Source: an uncultured Acidobacteriia bacterium
GTDB lineage: Bacteria; Acidobacteriota; Terriglobia; Bryobacterales; Bryobacteraceae
Assembly (NCBI GenBank): GCA_903925015.1
Contig: CAIYDY010000076.1
Coordinates: 1 to 50,460, forward strand
Length of the DNA: 50,460 nucleotides
Reading direction: 5' to 3'
In this document: positions 25,184 to 32,713 of the stretch, piece after piece
How positions within the stretch are numbered: position 1 is the stretch's first letter
Layout: each line of letters opens with the position of its first letter
Made by a program: the position numbers and the translations under genes
Notes under the pieces: generated by a model
Databases searched by the model: none
Told to the model about the DNA's origin: nothing
Seen by the model: only the letters and a program-made list of their open reading frames with translations

Positions 25184-28159
25184 ATGCGACCCGGAATAGC
25201 CGTTGGCCTCCTATTGCTTGCCGTCGCACCGGCACAGCAACAGGTTTGTCCAGGGTTTCCAGACAAGGCAGCTTCCGACAGGGTACCGGTCAAATTCCCT
25301 GTGACGAGGTGTGTTTTGCTTTCTGTAGCACCAGGTGAATCCGTCCAGCTTCAAGTCGAACAGCCGTTCGACTTGAAGCTGGCGGTAACAGGTCCGGCTG
25401 GCGGTACCATCCAACTATTCGATGAATTCGAGTTCGGTCCGGAGACATTGACTCTGTTCATTCCGGGCGATTACCACGTTCAAGTGCTACCCGCAAAAAC
25501 TGCAACATCCGTGGCCTCTGCTATATACATGCGTCGTCGAACCCTCCCATTACAAGAGGGTCAAAAATATTTTGACGCGGAATTGGCGGCAACCAAAGCG
25601 AGAATCTCCGGAACACACGACGACCTGGAGAAGGTCCTGCAGGTGTGGCGGGATTTGGGGGACCTCTCCGCGGTCGGGCGCACGCTGCTTGCGCTGGGAG
25701 ATGCGGATGTCAACGGCAGCCATCTGGCAGCCGCGCGTGCGGAGTACCAGGATGCGGCAGACACCTGCAGCCAGGATAAATACACCAGGTGCGTGGCCGA
25801 AGCCGAAAACAACGTGGCGTTCTGCGCCCAACGGTTGGGCGACCTGCAGACAGGGCTGTCCATGCTCCCCAAGGTAGCGGGGAAGTGGCGTTCGCTGCGC
25901 ATGCCTGTTCAGGAAGGCCAGTCCCAATCGAATCTGGGGTGGGTCTATTATCAGGCAGCTGAGTATCGCCAAGCCATTGCGGCGCTAGAAAAAGCGAAGT
26001 TCTTGTTGGCGGGTCAGCGGGAACTGTCGGCGTATTCCAAAGCCTCAAATGTGTGGGCACTATGCCATTTGGCTCTGGCGGACTACGATTCCGCATATGC
26101 CGGCTTTTCAGAAGCCCTGGCCACCGTGGACAAGAAGGACTACTTCACCCAGGCGACGATCCAGCTGAGTCGGGGAATTCTGCGGCTTCGACAGGGACGG
26201 CTCCGGGAAGCCGATGATTTCATCGCCCAGGCCATCGCCGCCGGACAAAAGACGCCGAGTGTGACGTTGCAAGCGCAGTTGCTCGGTGCCAAGGGCGCAA
26301 TCCTGATGGCCAAGGGGGATATTGAGGGTGCGGGCAAGGCGTTCGCCGATGGCTTGGCTTTCGCCGTTAAAGCCGGAAATCCCCGTGAGATTGGCAACTT
26401 GCTGCACCAATCGGGCCTGAATGCCATGCGGCGAAAGGATCCCGAGGGGGCGCGGAAGTTGCTGGTGCAGGCTGCCGAGAGCCGCTGGAAGCTTGGACTG
26501 CGGGATGCGGCATCGGAGAGCCTGCTGGAGTTGGCTCGGGCGGAGATGGCGGCGGGGGATCGGGCGTCAGCGCTGGTTTCGGCGCAAAGAGCGCTCACGG
26601 CGATCCAGTCTGTCCGGTCGGATGTCCCCAGCCCCGGGATGCGTGCGACTTACTACGAACGGAAACGCGCTGTCTTCGACACTCTGGTTGACTTGGCGAT
26701 GGCGGACCGGGCTGATGGCGGTGCCCGCGGACTGCTGGCAGCAGAGCAGGGACGCTCCCGGGCTTTGCTCGACTTGCTGACGGAGGGACCGTTGGCGTCG
26801 CCCAGGACGCGCGAGTTGGCTGCGGCCAAGGCTGGGATCGACAAGGAGATTGCCTACGTCTCCAGCCAGTTGGAGAGGCCCCGTCCGGAACTGAAAGGCG
26901 GCTTGACGGAGAAACTGCAGATTCTGTTGGACCAATCCGAGTCTGTTGGAAATGATTTGGCGCGGGAAGCGGCCCGGCGGGATGCGGGCGGTACCACCAA
27001 GACGATCGGGGAAATCGCCGCGCAGGGGCTGGACGCTGACACGATGTTGCTTGAATACCACTTGGGCGAAAACGCCAGCTACCGCTGGACGCTTCGGCAC
27101 GATGGCCGACTCGAGTCCGAGGTCCTGCCTCCCCGGAAAGCGGTGGATGCCCTGGCCAATCGGTTCGTGGCACTGCTCAACGACCCGGACGGAAGGGCAA
27201 AATCACCGGAGGCACGGTTGGAATTTGGGCGTCTGCGGGCTCGCTTGTCGATCCTGCTGTTGGGGAAGCCGGGCGACGCAGACTTGCCCGGCCATCTCAT
27301 ATTCGCCTTGGACGGCAGCCTGAACCGGGTTCCAATGGCAGCTCTTCGCGGACCGAAAGGCGGATACCTAGGGCTGGAGCGGGATCTCGGGGAAACGCCA
27401 TCGGGCACATTTTTGGTATCGGGGATGAAACCGCGCCCGACCGCACCCTATCCAAAGGATATTTTGGCCTTCGCGGATCCGGTGTTCTCCACCGAGGACG
27501 AGCGGGTGGACGCAAGGCCGGCCTCCAAGCGCGCCGCCGGGGACAAGACCCTGCAGCAGCTCTACTTTGCCACCGAGTTGAAGGCGCTGAAACGAATTGT
27601 GCCCGCCAATCGGCTAACCGTGTTGAAAGGCTTCGAGGCTGTGCCGTCGGCCTTGCGGAAAATGCCTGTGGCGCAATATGCGTTCCTGTACTTTTCGACG
27701 CACTCGATCATTGACGAGCGATATCCCGAGCGGTCCAGGATTGTGCTGTCGCTGGTGGCGGATGCAACCGGAACGGCTGTGGATGGCAACCTGCATCCTG
27801 CGGATCTGGCCAAACTGACGCTCAACGGCTCCACGGCGGTGCTTTCAACATGCGAATCGGCGCTAGGCAAGATGGTGGACGGCGAGGGGTTGGCGGGCTT
27901 TACGCAAAGCTTTTTCGCGGCTGGCGCGTCGCAGCTGGTGATGTCGCTTTCCAATGTGGACGCGGGTGCCTCTGCGCAATTCTTCGAGACGTTTTATAGT
28001 AGTGTGGTGGGGCGGAAACCCCAGACGGTGGAACACTCGCTGAGACTGGCACGGGGCCGGTTGGCGGGAGATCCGCAGTTCGGCGATCCGTACTATTGGA
28101 GCAGCTTTTTTGTGGTTGGCAGACCGGTTCTGTCGGACGAGATCAGAAGGGATTTTTGA
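25184..28159 (+). CDS. Exported TPR-CHAT protein (caspase-like protease)
   Basis: The 991-residue protein starts with a signal peptide (MRPGIAVGLLLLAVAPAQQQ). A short beta domain follows, then TPR-like helical repeats from about residue 145 to 470 (for example WVYYQAAEYRQAIAALEKAK). Next is AAEQGRSRALLDLLTEG, a standard CHAT lead-in, and the CHAT domain at about 640-985. The catalytic dyad is intact: His840 in YFSTHSIIDE and Cys890 in STCESALG, followed by GLAGFTQSFFAAGASQLVMS and DPYYWSSFFVVG. CHAT proteases are relatives of caspases and separase that cut specific partner proteins. Its stop overlaps the sigma-factor start (TGATG). A periplasmic location is inferred from the signal peptide. 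Confidence 0.92.
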   Translation: MRPGIAVGLLLLAVAPAQQQVCPGFPDKAASDRVPVKFPVTRCVLLSVAPGESVQLQVEQPFDLKLAVTGPAGGTIQLFDEFEFGPETLTLFIPGDYHVQVLPAKTATSVASAIYMRRRTLPLQEGQKYFDAELAATKARISGTHDDLEKVLQVWRDLGDLSAVGRTLLALGDADVNGSHLAAARAEYQDAADTCSQDKYTRCVAEAENNVAFCAQRLGDLQTGLSMLPKVAGKWRSLRMPVQEGQSQSNLGWVYYQAAEYRQAIAALEKAKFLLAGQRELSAYSKASNVWALCHLALADYDSAYAGFSEALATVDKKDYFTQATIQLSRGILRLRQGRLREADDFIAQAIAAGQKTPSVTLQAQLLGAKGAILMAKGDIEGAGKAFADGLAFAVKAGNPREIGNLLHQSGLNAMRRKDPEGARKLLVQAAESRWKLGLRDAASESLLELARAEMAAGDRASALVSAQRALTAIQSVRSDVPSPGMRATYYERKRAVFDTLVDLAMADRADGGARGLLAAEQGRSRALLDLLTEGPLASPRTRELAAAKAGIDKEIAYVSSQLERPRPELKGGLTEKLQILLDQSESVGNDLAREAARRDAGGTTKTIGEIAAQGLDADTMLLEYHLGENASYRWTLRHDGRLESEVLPPRKAVDALANRFVALLNDPDGRAKSPEARLEFGRLRARLSILLLGKPGDADLPGHLIFALDGSLNRVPMAALRGPKGGYLGLERDLGETPSGTFLVSGMKPRPTAPYPKDILAFADPVFSTEDERVDARPASKRAAGDKTLQQLYFATELKALKRIVPANRLTVLKGFEAVPSALRKMPVAQYAFLYFSTHSIIDERYPERSRIVLSLVADATGTAVDGNLHPADLAKLTLNGSTAVLSTCESALGKMVDGEGLAGFTQSFFAAGASQLVMSLSNVDAGASAQFFETFYSSVVGRKPQTVEHSLRLARGRLAGDPQFGDPYYWSSFFVVGRPVLSDEIRRDF

Positions 28160-28689
28160 TGAACTGCAGAGACGTTCCGCCCAACTTGTGGTCCCACGCC
28201 AGGGCTGCCATCTTCATGTTTTTCAGCCGAAGGCTGGGGATGGAGCGGGCCGACGAGGTGGCGCAGGCGACCCTGCTTGCGGTCCTTCGGCGCGAAGACT
28301 ACTTGTTCGACAAGGAAGAGGACTTTCTGCGCGTGTGCCTGGGCTTCGCGAAGAAGGTGGCACCGGAACTGGCCAGAAGCGCAGAGCGTCGAAGTATGGA
28401 CGCGCTGGACTTCGAAACTGCGGCACCGTCGGCGAGGATTGGCCGCTTGGAAGGTGTCGAAACCAGCATTTACCTCGAAGAGACGATGCGGCGGGGGTCC
28501 GAGCAGCTGTCGGACTTGGAGTGGCGGCTGACCAACCGCTCAACGGTTTGTACCGGCGATGAGCTCATCGACGAGTTTCCAGATGAGTTTAAGAATGTGG
28601 AAGCCCTCAGGGTCCAACTGTTCCGGGCGCGCCGAAAACTCGCGAAAATCGTTGGTTGGCAGAAAAAGCGGACTCACGTCAAAATTTAG
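28159..28689 (+). CDS. ECF-like RNA polymerase sigma factor
   Basis: A 176-residue protein whose ATG overlaps the CHAT stop by one base, so translation is probably coupled. Region 2 is recognisable: FSRRLGMERADEVAQATLLA, then DKEEDFLRVCLGFAKKVAPE, matching the ECF helix pattern that binds the -10 element and core polymerase. The C-terminal part ends in VEALRVQLFRARRKLAKIVG, as in region 4 (usually 'V-SRL-RAR--L'). The helix-turn-helix before it (CTGDELIDEFPDEFKN) is unlike the common form, so it may recognise an unusual -35 element. It likely directs a regulon that is held off by the following gene product. Confidence 0.82.
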   Translation: MNCRDVPPNLWSHARAAIFMFFSRRLGMERADEVAQATLLAVLRREDYLFDKEEDFLRVCLGFAKKVAPELARSAERRSMDALDFETAAPSARIGRLEGVETSIYLEETMRRGSEQLSDLEWRLTNRSTVCTGDELIDEFPDEFKNVEALRVQLFRARRKLAKIVGWQKKRTHVKI

Positions 28690-28751
28690 GGCTAGTACCG
28701 GCTTTTTTGTTGTAATGCGTCGCGCTCCCAAGTCATACCATCATAGAGACC

Positions 28752-29525
28752 GTGAAAGACTATTTACTGGGAATCATGGATGCCCACGAGGCTGATGCCC
28801 TCGAGGAGCAGTATTTCACCGACCGCACTGTGCTGTTGCAATTGCGGGCCGTGGAAACCGAATTGATCCAGGACTATTTGGCCGGTCGGCTGTCACCGGT
28901 GGAACGGGGCCTTTTCGAGGGCCGCTACCTGAGGATTCCAGAGCTGCTGCAGCGTGTGGAGGAGGTTCGGGCCAGCATGCCCGCCGCAGCCCCGCAATTG
29001 CCGACGTTGGTGCCTCGGGAAACTCGCCGGGCACCGGGCGGCATGCTCAAGGGCTTCCTGTTCGCTGTGGCTGCGGCTGCCTCGGTCTGCTTGGTGTGGG
29101 TGTTCCGCCATCCGGCACCGACTGCCATGGTTGCCGTCGGAACCATTCGCAAACCAGCACAAATTACCGGCAAATCCATCCGATTGCAGGGCGGTGTTTC
29201 GATGGGCACCGAGCAGGCCGCGCGATTGGAGCTGGGTGGCGACGCACCCACCATACAGTTCCGGCTGGTGCTACCGCCGGGAGCCGCAGGTGCTGAATGT
29301 TCCGTCAAGCTTTCCCGGAAAGACAGGGACGGGGAGTTGAACGTAGTTTGGGAGAGTCCTGCGCCCATGCACTCGGCACGGGTTGGAGATGCGTGGGAAC
29401 TGACAGTGGACCTGCCGACTGCACTGGCAAAACGCGGAGAGCACGTTTTCGAGGTCGGCTGGCCAGGCCATCGACCCGGGAGGATGTATCCGGTCCGGCT
29501 GGTAGAACCGGAAAACGTAAGGTAA
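28752..29525 (+). CDS. Single-pass membrane protein, candidate anti-sigma factor
   Basis: From GTG 28752 the product is 257 residues. The first ~95 are cytoplasmic and acidic/helical: EADALEEQYFTDRTVLLQLR, then ETELIQDYLAGRLSPVERG and FEGRYL. This helical pattern is common in acidobacterial anti-sigma-type proteins that lack the zinc HxxxCxxC motif. One membrane helix follows (GFLFAVAAAASVCLVWVF), then a C-terminal beta domain of about 140 residues (IQFRLVLPPGAAGAECSV, GEHVFEVGWPGHRPG) that would be periplasmic. Position after the sigma gene and topology support an anti-sigma role. The 62-base gap has no clear terminator. The periplasmic part is a plausible substrate for the CHAT protease; untested. 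Confidence 0.72.
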   Translation: MKDYLLGIMDAHEADALEEQYFTDRTVLLQLRAVETELIQDYLAGRLSPVERGLFEGRYLRIPELLQRVEEVRASMPAAAPQLPTLVPRETRRAPGGMLKGFLFAVAAAASVCLVWVFRHPAPTAMVAVGTIRKPAQITGKSIRLQGGVSMGTEQAARLELGGDAPTIQFRLVLPPGAAGAECSVKLSRKDRDGELNVVWESPAPMHSARVGDAWELTVDLPTALAKRGEHVFEVGWPGHRPGRMYPVRLVEPENVR

Positions 29526-29530
29526 TACCC

Positions 29531-30091
29531 CTACTTGGCGTTCATGCGGTAGACGTAAATCATATGTTTGCTGCCGCCAACCAGAACTGTGTCCACCTTC
29601 GCGGCCTTCCAGCCACGAATCTCAAAATCGTGGGAGACAACGCGGGCTGTCGGTTTGAGGTCCCGTTCCAGGACCGGTTTCAGCCGTTCGTTCGAGCTGG
29701 TCATCAGGTAGAGCGTCACCACATCGGCGTCGCTCAGTTTCGTCCGGAGGGCGTTGCCGTGGATCACCTTGACTTGGTCGGTCAACCCGAGCGATACGAT
29801 CCGGGCTTGGGTTGCCTCGGCGATGTCGCGGCGGATTTCAACGCCTACCGCCTTCGCGTTGAACTTCCTGGCAGCCGAAATCAGGATACGACCGTCACCA
29901 CAGCCCAAATCGTAAACGACCTCGCCCGGTTTCACGTCGGACAACTCCAGCATTCGGTCGACAACGGACTCGGGCGTTGGAAATGCGGGGGCCAGGGTGT
30001 CTGGGTCGGTGTATTTTTGTGCGGACAGAATGGCAACCCAGCAAAGGGCCGTCACGGAAAATCTTAGTGCCGCGTTCACGCTCAGTTTCAT
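29531..30091 (-). CDS. SAM-dependent methyltransferase with an apparent signal peptide
   Basis: From ATG 30091 the product is 186 residues. The first ~25 (LRFSVTALCWVAILSAQKY) look like a cleavable signal peptide. Then comes TPESVVDRMLELSDVKPGEV and a full methyltransferase core: VYDLGCGDGRILISAA (motif I), AVGVEIRRDIAEAT (acidic motif II), VIHGNALRTKLSDADVVTLY (post-II). This is the DOT1-like/PCMT-like layout. Export of a SAM-using enzyme is puzzling because SAM is cytoplasmic; the N-terminus may instead be a membrane anchor. It starts 2 bases after the stop of the VWA-like gene, so the two are co-transcribed. Confidence 0.85.
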   Translation of the reverse strand: MKLSVNAALRFSVTALCWVAILSAQKYTDPDTLAPAFPTPESVVDRMLELSDVKPGEVVYDLGCGDGRILISAARKFNAKAVGVEIRRDIAEATQARIVSLGLTDQVKVIHGNALRTKLSDADVVTLYLMTSSNERLKPVLERDLKPTARVVSHDFEIRGWKAAKVDTVLVGGSKHMIYVYRMNAK

Positions 30092-30093
30092 CG

Positions 30094-31371
30094 CTACTTT
30101 GTGGACGTTGAAGCGGTGGCTACAAGTTTCATCTTTGCCAACCGGCCCATGATGTCGGTCCACGCGTTCCATAGATCGCGCGGGCGGCTAATGGTGTATT
30201 CAAAGCCGCGCATGCGCTTGACGACGGTTCCAATCGAGTCCCTCCACGGCGTCTGTGCCGGGGTCAGGATGTAGTTCATGTAGAACACGGGGAACGGGGA
30301 GGCTGCGATTTCCTTGAAACTGTCGGCCGGTAGGGGCTCGTCCAGCATCACCTTCGGACCGGCAAAGATTACCGCGTCCGAGTCGTGGGTGCCGAGCTCG
30401 TCCTGGAGAAGTTTGGCGAGAAAATCGGTCTCGCTGTGCTTGTCCACAAGTTTGTTGTAATCGACGATACCCAGCTTTAGCTTGGACAGAGCCTTGCCGA
30501 GCTCCGGGAAATCGATCTTGTCCGAGTCGTCCTGCCGGTAGACCACTTTTTGGTCGTTCATATTAAAGGCGACCAGCGAGAAACGGTGGATTTTGGGCTC
30601 GCGCGAAATGTTGCGCAAGATCGAGACCAAGGCGCTGGTGTCGATGGGTTGCATGGCCGCGGCTGCGGAGCGTTGGGGCGAAAAATTGAGAAGAATCTTA
30701 ACCTTGAAGGGCTCTTCGGGCGAGATCCTGGTCACCGGTGGCTCGTCGCGGAAGAACTCCCGCTCGGAGGCCTCGATGGCTTTGGGTGCAATGGCGGTCC
30801 GGATACCCTGGTCCTTGGGCGGCAGCGTCGCCGAGAGGTCCCAATTTTGGGAGCAGACGCGCTCCATGCGGTCGCGCATCATGAACGACACGTGGTACGA
30901 GCCTTCGCCGAGGTCGAAGCCGCCCTGCAGGAATGCGTCTCCCTTGGCATCCTCCTCAATGTCGGGCACGGTGTAGTGCTGCGAGAAGTAGACGGGGGAG
31001 TCCTTGGCGTCGTCGGATGTAACTTTCAGAAGAATGGTGAGCTGGTCGCCGGCACCGGAGATTTCGCGCAAGGGCAAAACGATGTCGTAGCCGGTGTGGA
31101 AGCGGAGGTCAAAACCGAGAACCGGCTTCACCTGCGTCGCGGTACAGGGAAGGTCCTTCTTCACATCCTCGATTTCGAGGATTGCCGAGTCCGACGCCAA
31201 GAGTTGTATTGCGCCGTGGGACGACACCCCCTGCATCAGGTTTTGCGCGGCGGCGCGCGGGAGAATGCTTGCAAGCAAAAGTGGGCTCAGCAGCCACACC
31301 GTTGTTCGCCCGAGCGTGCGGGCAGTTTCGCTGTTAGAGTCCTGTGCCGAGGAGCAAAGCTGTCGAATCAC
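30094..31371 (-). CDS. Secreted VWA-like protein (acidobacterial type)
   Basis: From GTG 31371 the product is 425 residues with a long signal region (TTVWLLSPLLLASILPRAAA). The second half has an alternating strand/helix layout like a von Willebrand A domain: FKVKILLNFSPQRSAAAAM, ALVSILRNISREPKIHRFSL, VAFNMNDQKVVYRQDD, DAVIFAGPKVMLDEPLPADS. The usual DxSxS metal site reads NFSPQ, so metal-dependent adhesion is doubtful. A conserved CSQNWDLSATLPPKDQ block precedes it. Function is unknown. It is the upstream partner of the methyltransferase 29531-30091. Confidence 0.72.
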   Translation of the reverse strand: MIRQLCSSAQDSNSETARTLGRTTVWLLSPLLLASILPRAAAQNLMQGVSSHGAIQLLASDSAILEIEDVKKDLPCTATQVKPVLGFDLRFHTGYDIVLPLREISGAGDQLTILLKVTSDDAKDSPVYFSQHYTVPDIEEDAKGDAFLQGGFDLGEGSYHVSFMMRDRMERVCSQNWDLSATLPPKDQGIRTAIAPKAIEASEREFFRDEPPVTRISPEEPFKVKILLNFSPQRSAAAAMQPIDTSALVSILRNISREPKIHRFSLVAFNMNDQKVVYRQDDSDKIDFPELGKALSKLKLGIVDYNKLVDKHSETDFLAKLLQDELGTHDSDAVIFAGPKVMLDEPLPADSFKEIAASPFPVFYMNYILTPAQTPWRDSIGTVVKRMRGFEYTISRPRDLWNAWTDIMGRLAKMKLVATASTSTK

Positions 31372-31529
31372 GTTTCACCGGCTTCCGAATCGTTTCAAGA
31401 AGATGGAATGGAACCATCGTACACCCGATAGAGTGCGGGGGAAAATAGATTCCTCTCACCCCTACCGATAAAAAAGTTGACTGCGGCGGGGCTGCGGGCG
31501 GAACGGCTTCATTTGTGGCCGTCTTCGAA

Positions 31530-32654
31530 ATGCTACGATTCGGCTTGACCCGTAGAACGTTCGCGGCGGCGATGATTGTCGCCGGCTGCTCCCGAAAACT
31601 CGCGCCGCGCTTTTCCGGCCGCCTCTTTACAGCCAGCGCCGGTGCCCGGGGCATCGCGGTGGCGGATCTATCCCAGTTCCGCCACATGTTGACGATTCCG
31701 CTCGACCACGCGCCGTCCCAAGTGTTAGTCGCTACCGGAGCCGTGTACGCCGTCTGTCCCGAGGGCCGGAATCTCGTGAAGATCGATATGGACCGGCTGG
31801 TTCCGGCGGCGACGGTGGGCTTTCCCGGTCGGATCTCGGCGGCTGCGGTCACTCCGGACGGGCGCAGGATTGTGGTTGCGGCGACACAGCCGAATACCTT
31901 GTTTGTGGTGGATGCCGGAAGCGCCAAGATCACCGGACGAATCGCGCTGCCAATGGAGCCCGGAGTGCTGGACCTGACGGACTCCATGGTCGTGGTTGCC
32001 GGTGCGGCGGATGACAGCCTGGTCCGGGTGGCTTTGCCGGGCGGCACTGTCTCCGGTGTTGCGAGGACGGGAGCGGGTGCGGGCCCCATCCTCTTTCGAA
32101 AAGACGGCAATATGATTCTGGTTGGTCAGCCGTCAGTAAAAGGCATCGTCGCTGTGGACGCGGCCACCGGTGCCCTTGTCGCGCGGCTGACTTTGCCTTT
32201 CGCGCCAGGACGGTTTGCAGTCAACGGGGATGGCGGCCAGATGTTCGTGACCGGGTCGCCGGACGACGCGATTGCCATCGTCAATACCTACCAGGTTGAA
32301 GTGGACCAGACGATCATCGCGGGTCGCACACCTCGCGGGATGGCGGTTGCGGCTGGACGGAACTTGTTGCTGCTGGCAAATCCTGCCAGTGGGGACGTAA
32401 CGATCCTGGATATCGAAACAAGGAAGCTGGCGGCGTCGGTCCACGTTGGGGGCGAACCGGGTCAGATCCTGATGACGCCGGACGAGGAGTACGGGCTAGT
32501 GTTCAACGGCTCCGGGGACGTCGCCGTGATGAGAATGCAGACGGTACTGGACAAGAAGAACAAGACCAAGCCGCTCTTCACGATGTTTTCGACCGGTCCG
32601 TCCCCTCAATCGGCGGTTGTGGTTGCCACCGAGGTCGAAGCAACGAAATCGTAA
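31530..32654 (+). CDS. YVTN/YncE-type beta-propeller lipoprotein
   Basis: ATG 31530 gives 374 residues. The N-terminus combines a twin arginine and a lipobox (TRRTFAAAMIVAGC, Cys20), suggesting a Tat-exported lipoprotein. The remainder is a seven-bladed YncE-like propeller: VYAVCPEGRNLVKIDMDRL, AAAVTPDGRRIVVAATQPN, FAVNGDGGQMFVTGSPDDAI, GMAVAAGRNLLLLANPASGD, ILMTPDEEYGLVFNGSGDVA. Such proteins act as extracytoplasmic scaffolds or cofactor sensors; the ligand is unknown. It is followed 59 bases later by a much larger propeller protein on the same strand. GTG 31515 is an alternative start. Confidence 0.85.
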   Translation: MLRFGLTRRTFAAAMIVAGCSRKLAPRFSGRLFTASAGARGIAVADLSQFRHMLTIPLDHAPSQVLVATGAVYAVCPEGRNLVKIDMDRLVPAATVGFPGRISAAAVTPDGRRIVVAATQPNTLFVVDAGSAKITGRIALPMEPGVLDLTDSMVVVAGAADDSLVRVALPGGTVSGVARTGAGAGPILFRKDGNMILVGQPSVKGIVAVDAATGALVARLTLPFAPGRFAVNGDGGQMFVTGSPDDAIAIVNTYQVEVDQTIIAGRTPRGMAVAAGRNLLLLANPASGDVTILDIETRKLAASVHVGGEPGQILMTPDEEYGLVFNGSGDVAVMRMQTVLDKKNKTKPLFTMFSTGPSPQSAVVVATEVEATKS

Positions 32655-32713
32655 AGGACCACGCGGCGGGTGTAAACCAATTGAACTTGGGCCGCGTTAT
32701 CATGGATAGTCCA

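Noticed and set aside
25184-28159. CHAT protein as part of a type III-E CRISPR or known defence island
   Set aside because: No CRISPR repeats, gRAMP, Csx30 or other defence genes are in the window, and the protein has a signal peptide.
28689-28751. Terminator between the sigma and anti-sigma-like genes
   Set aside because: A TTTTTT run is present at 28703-28708 but no stable stem precedes it.
32681-32704. TTGAAC...TATCAT as a promoter before the double-propeller gene
   Set aside because: The spacer is only 11 bases; the alternative GATAGT with an 18-base spacer is a poor -10.
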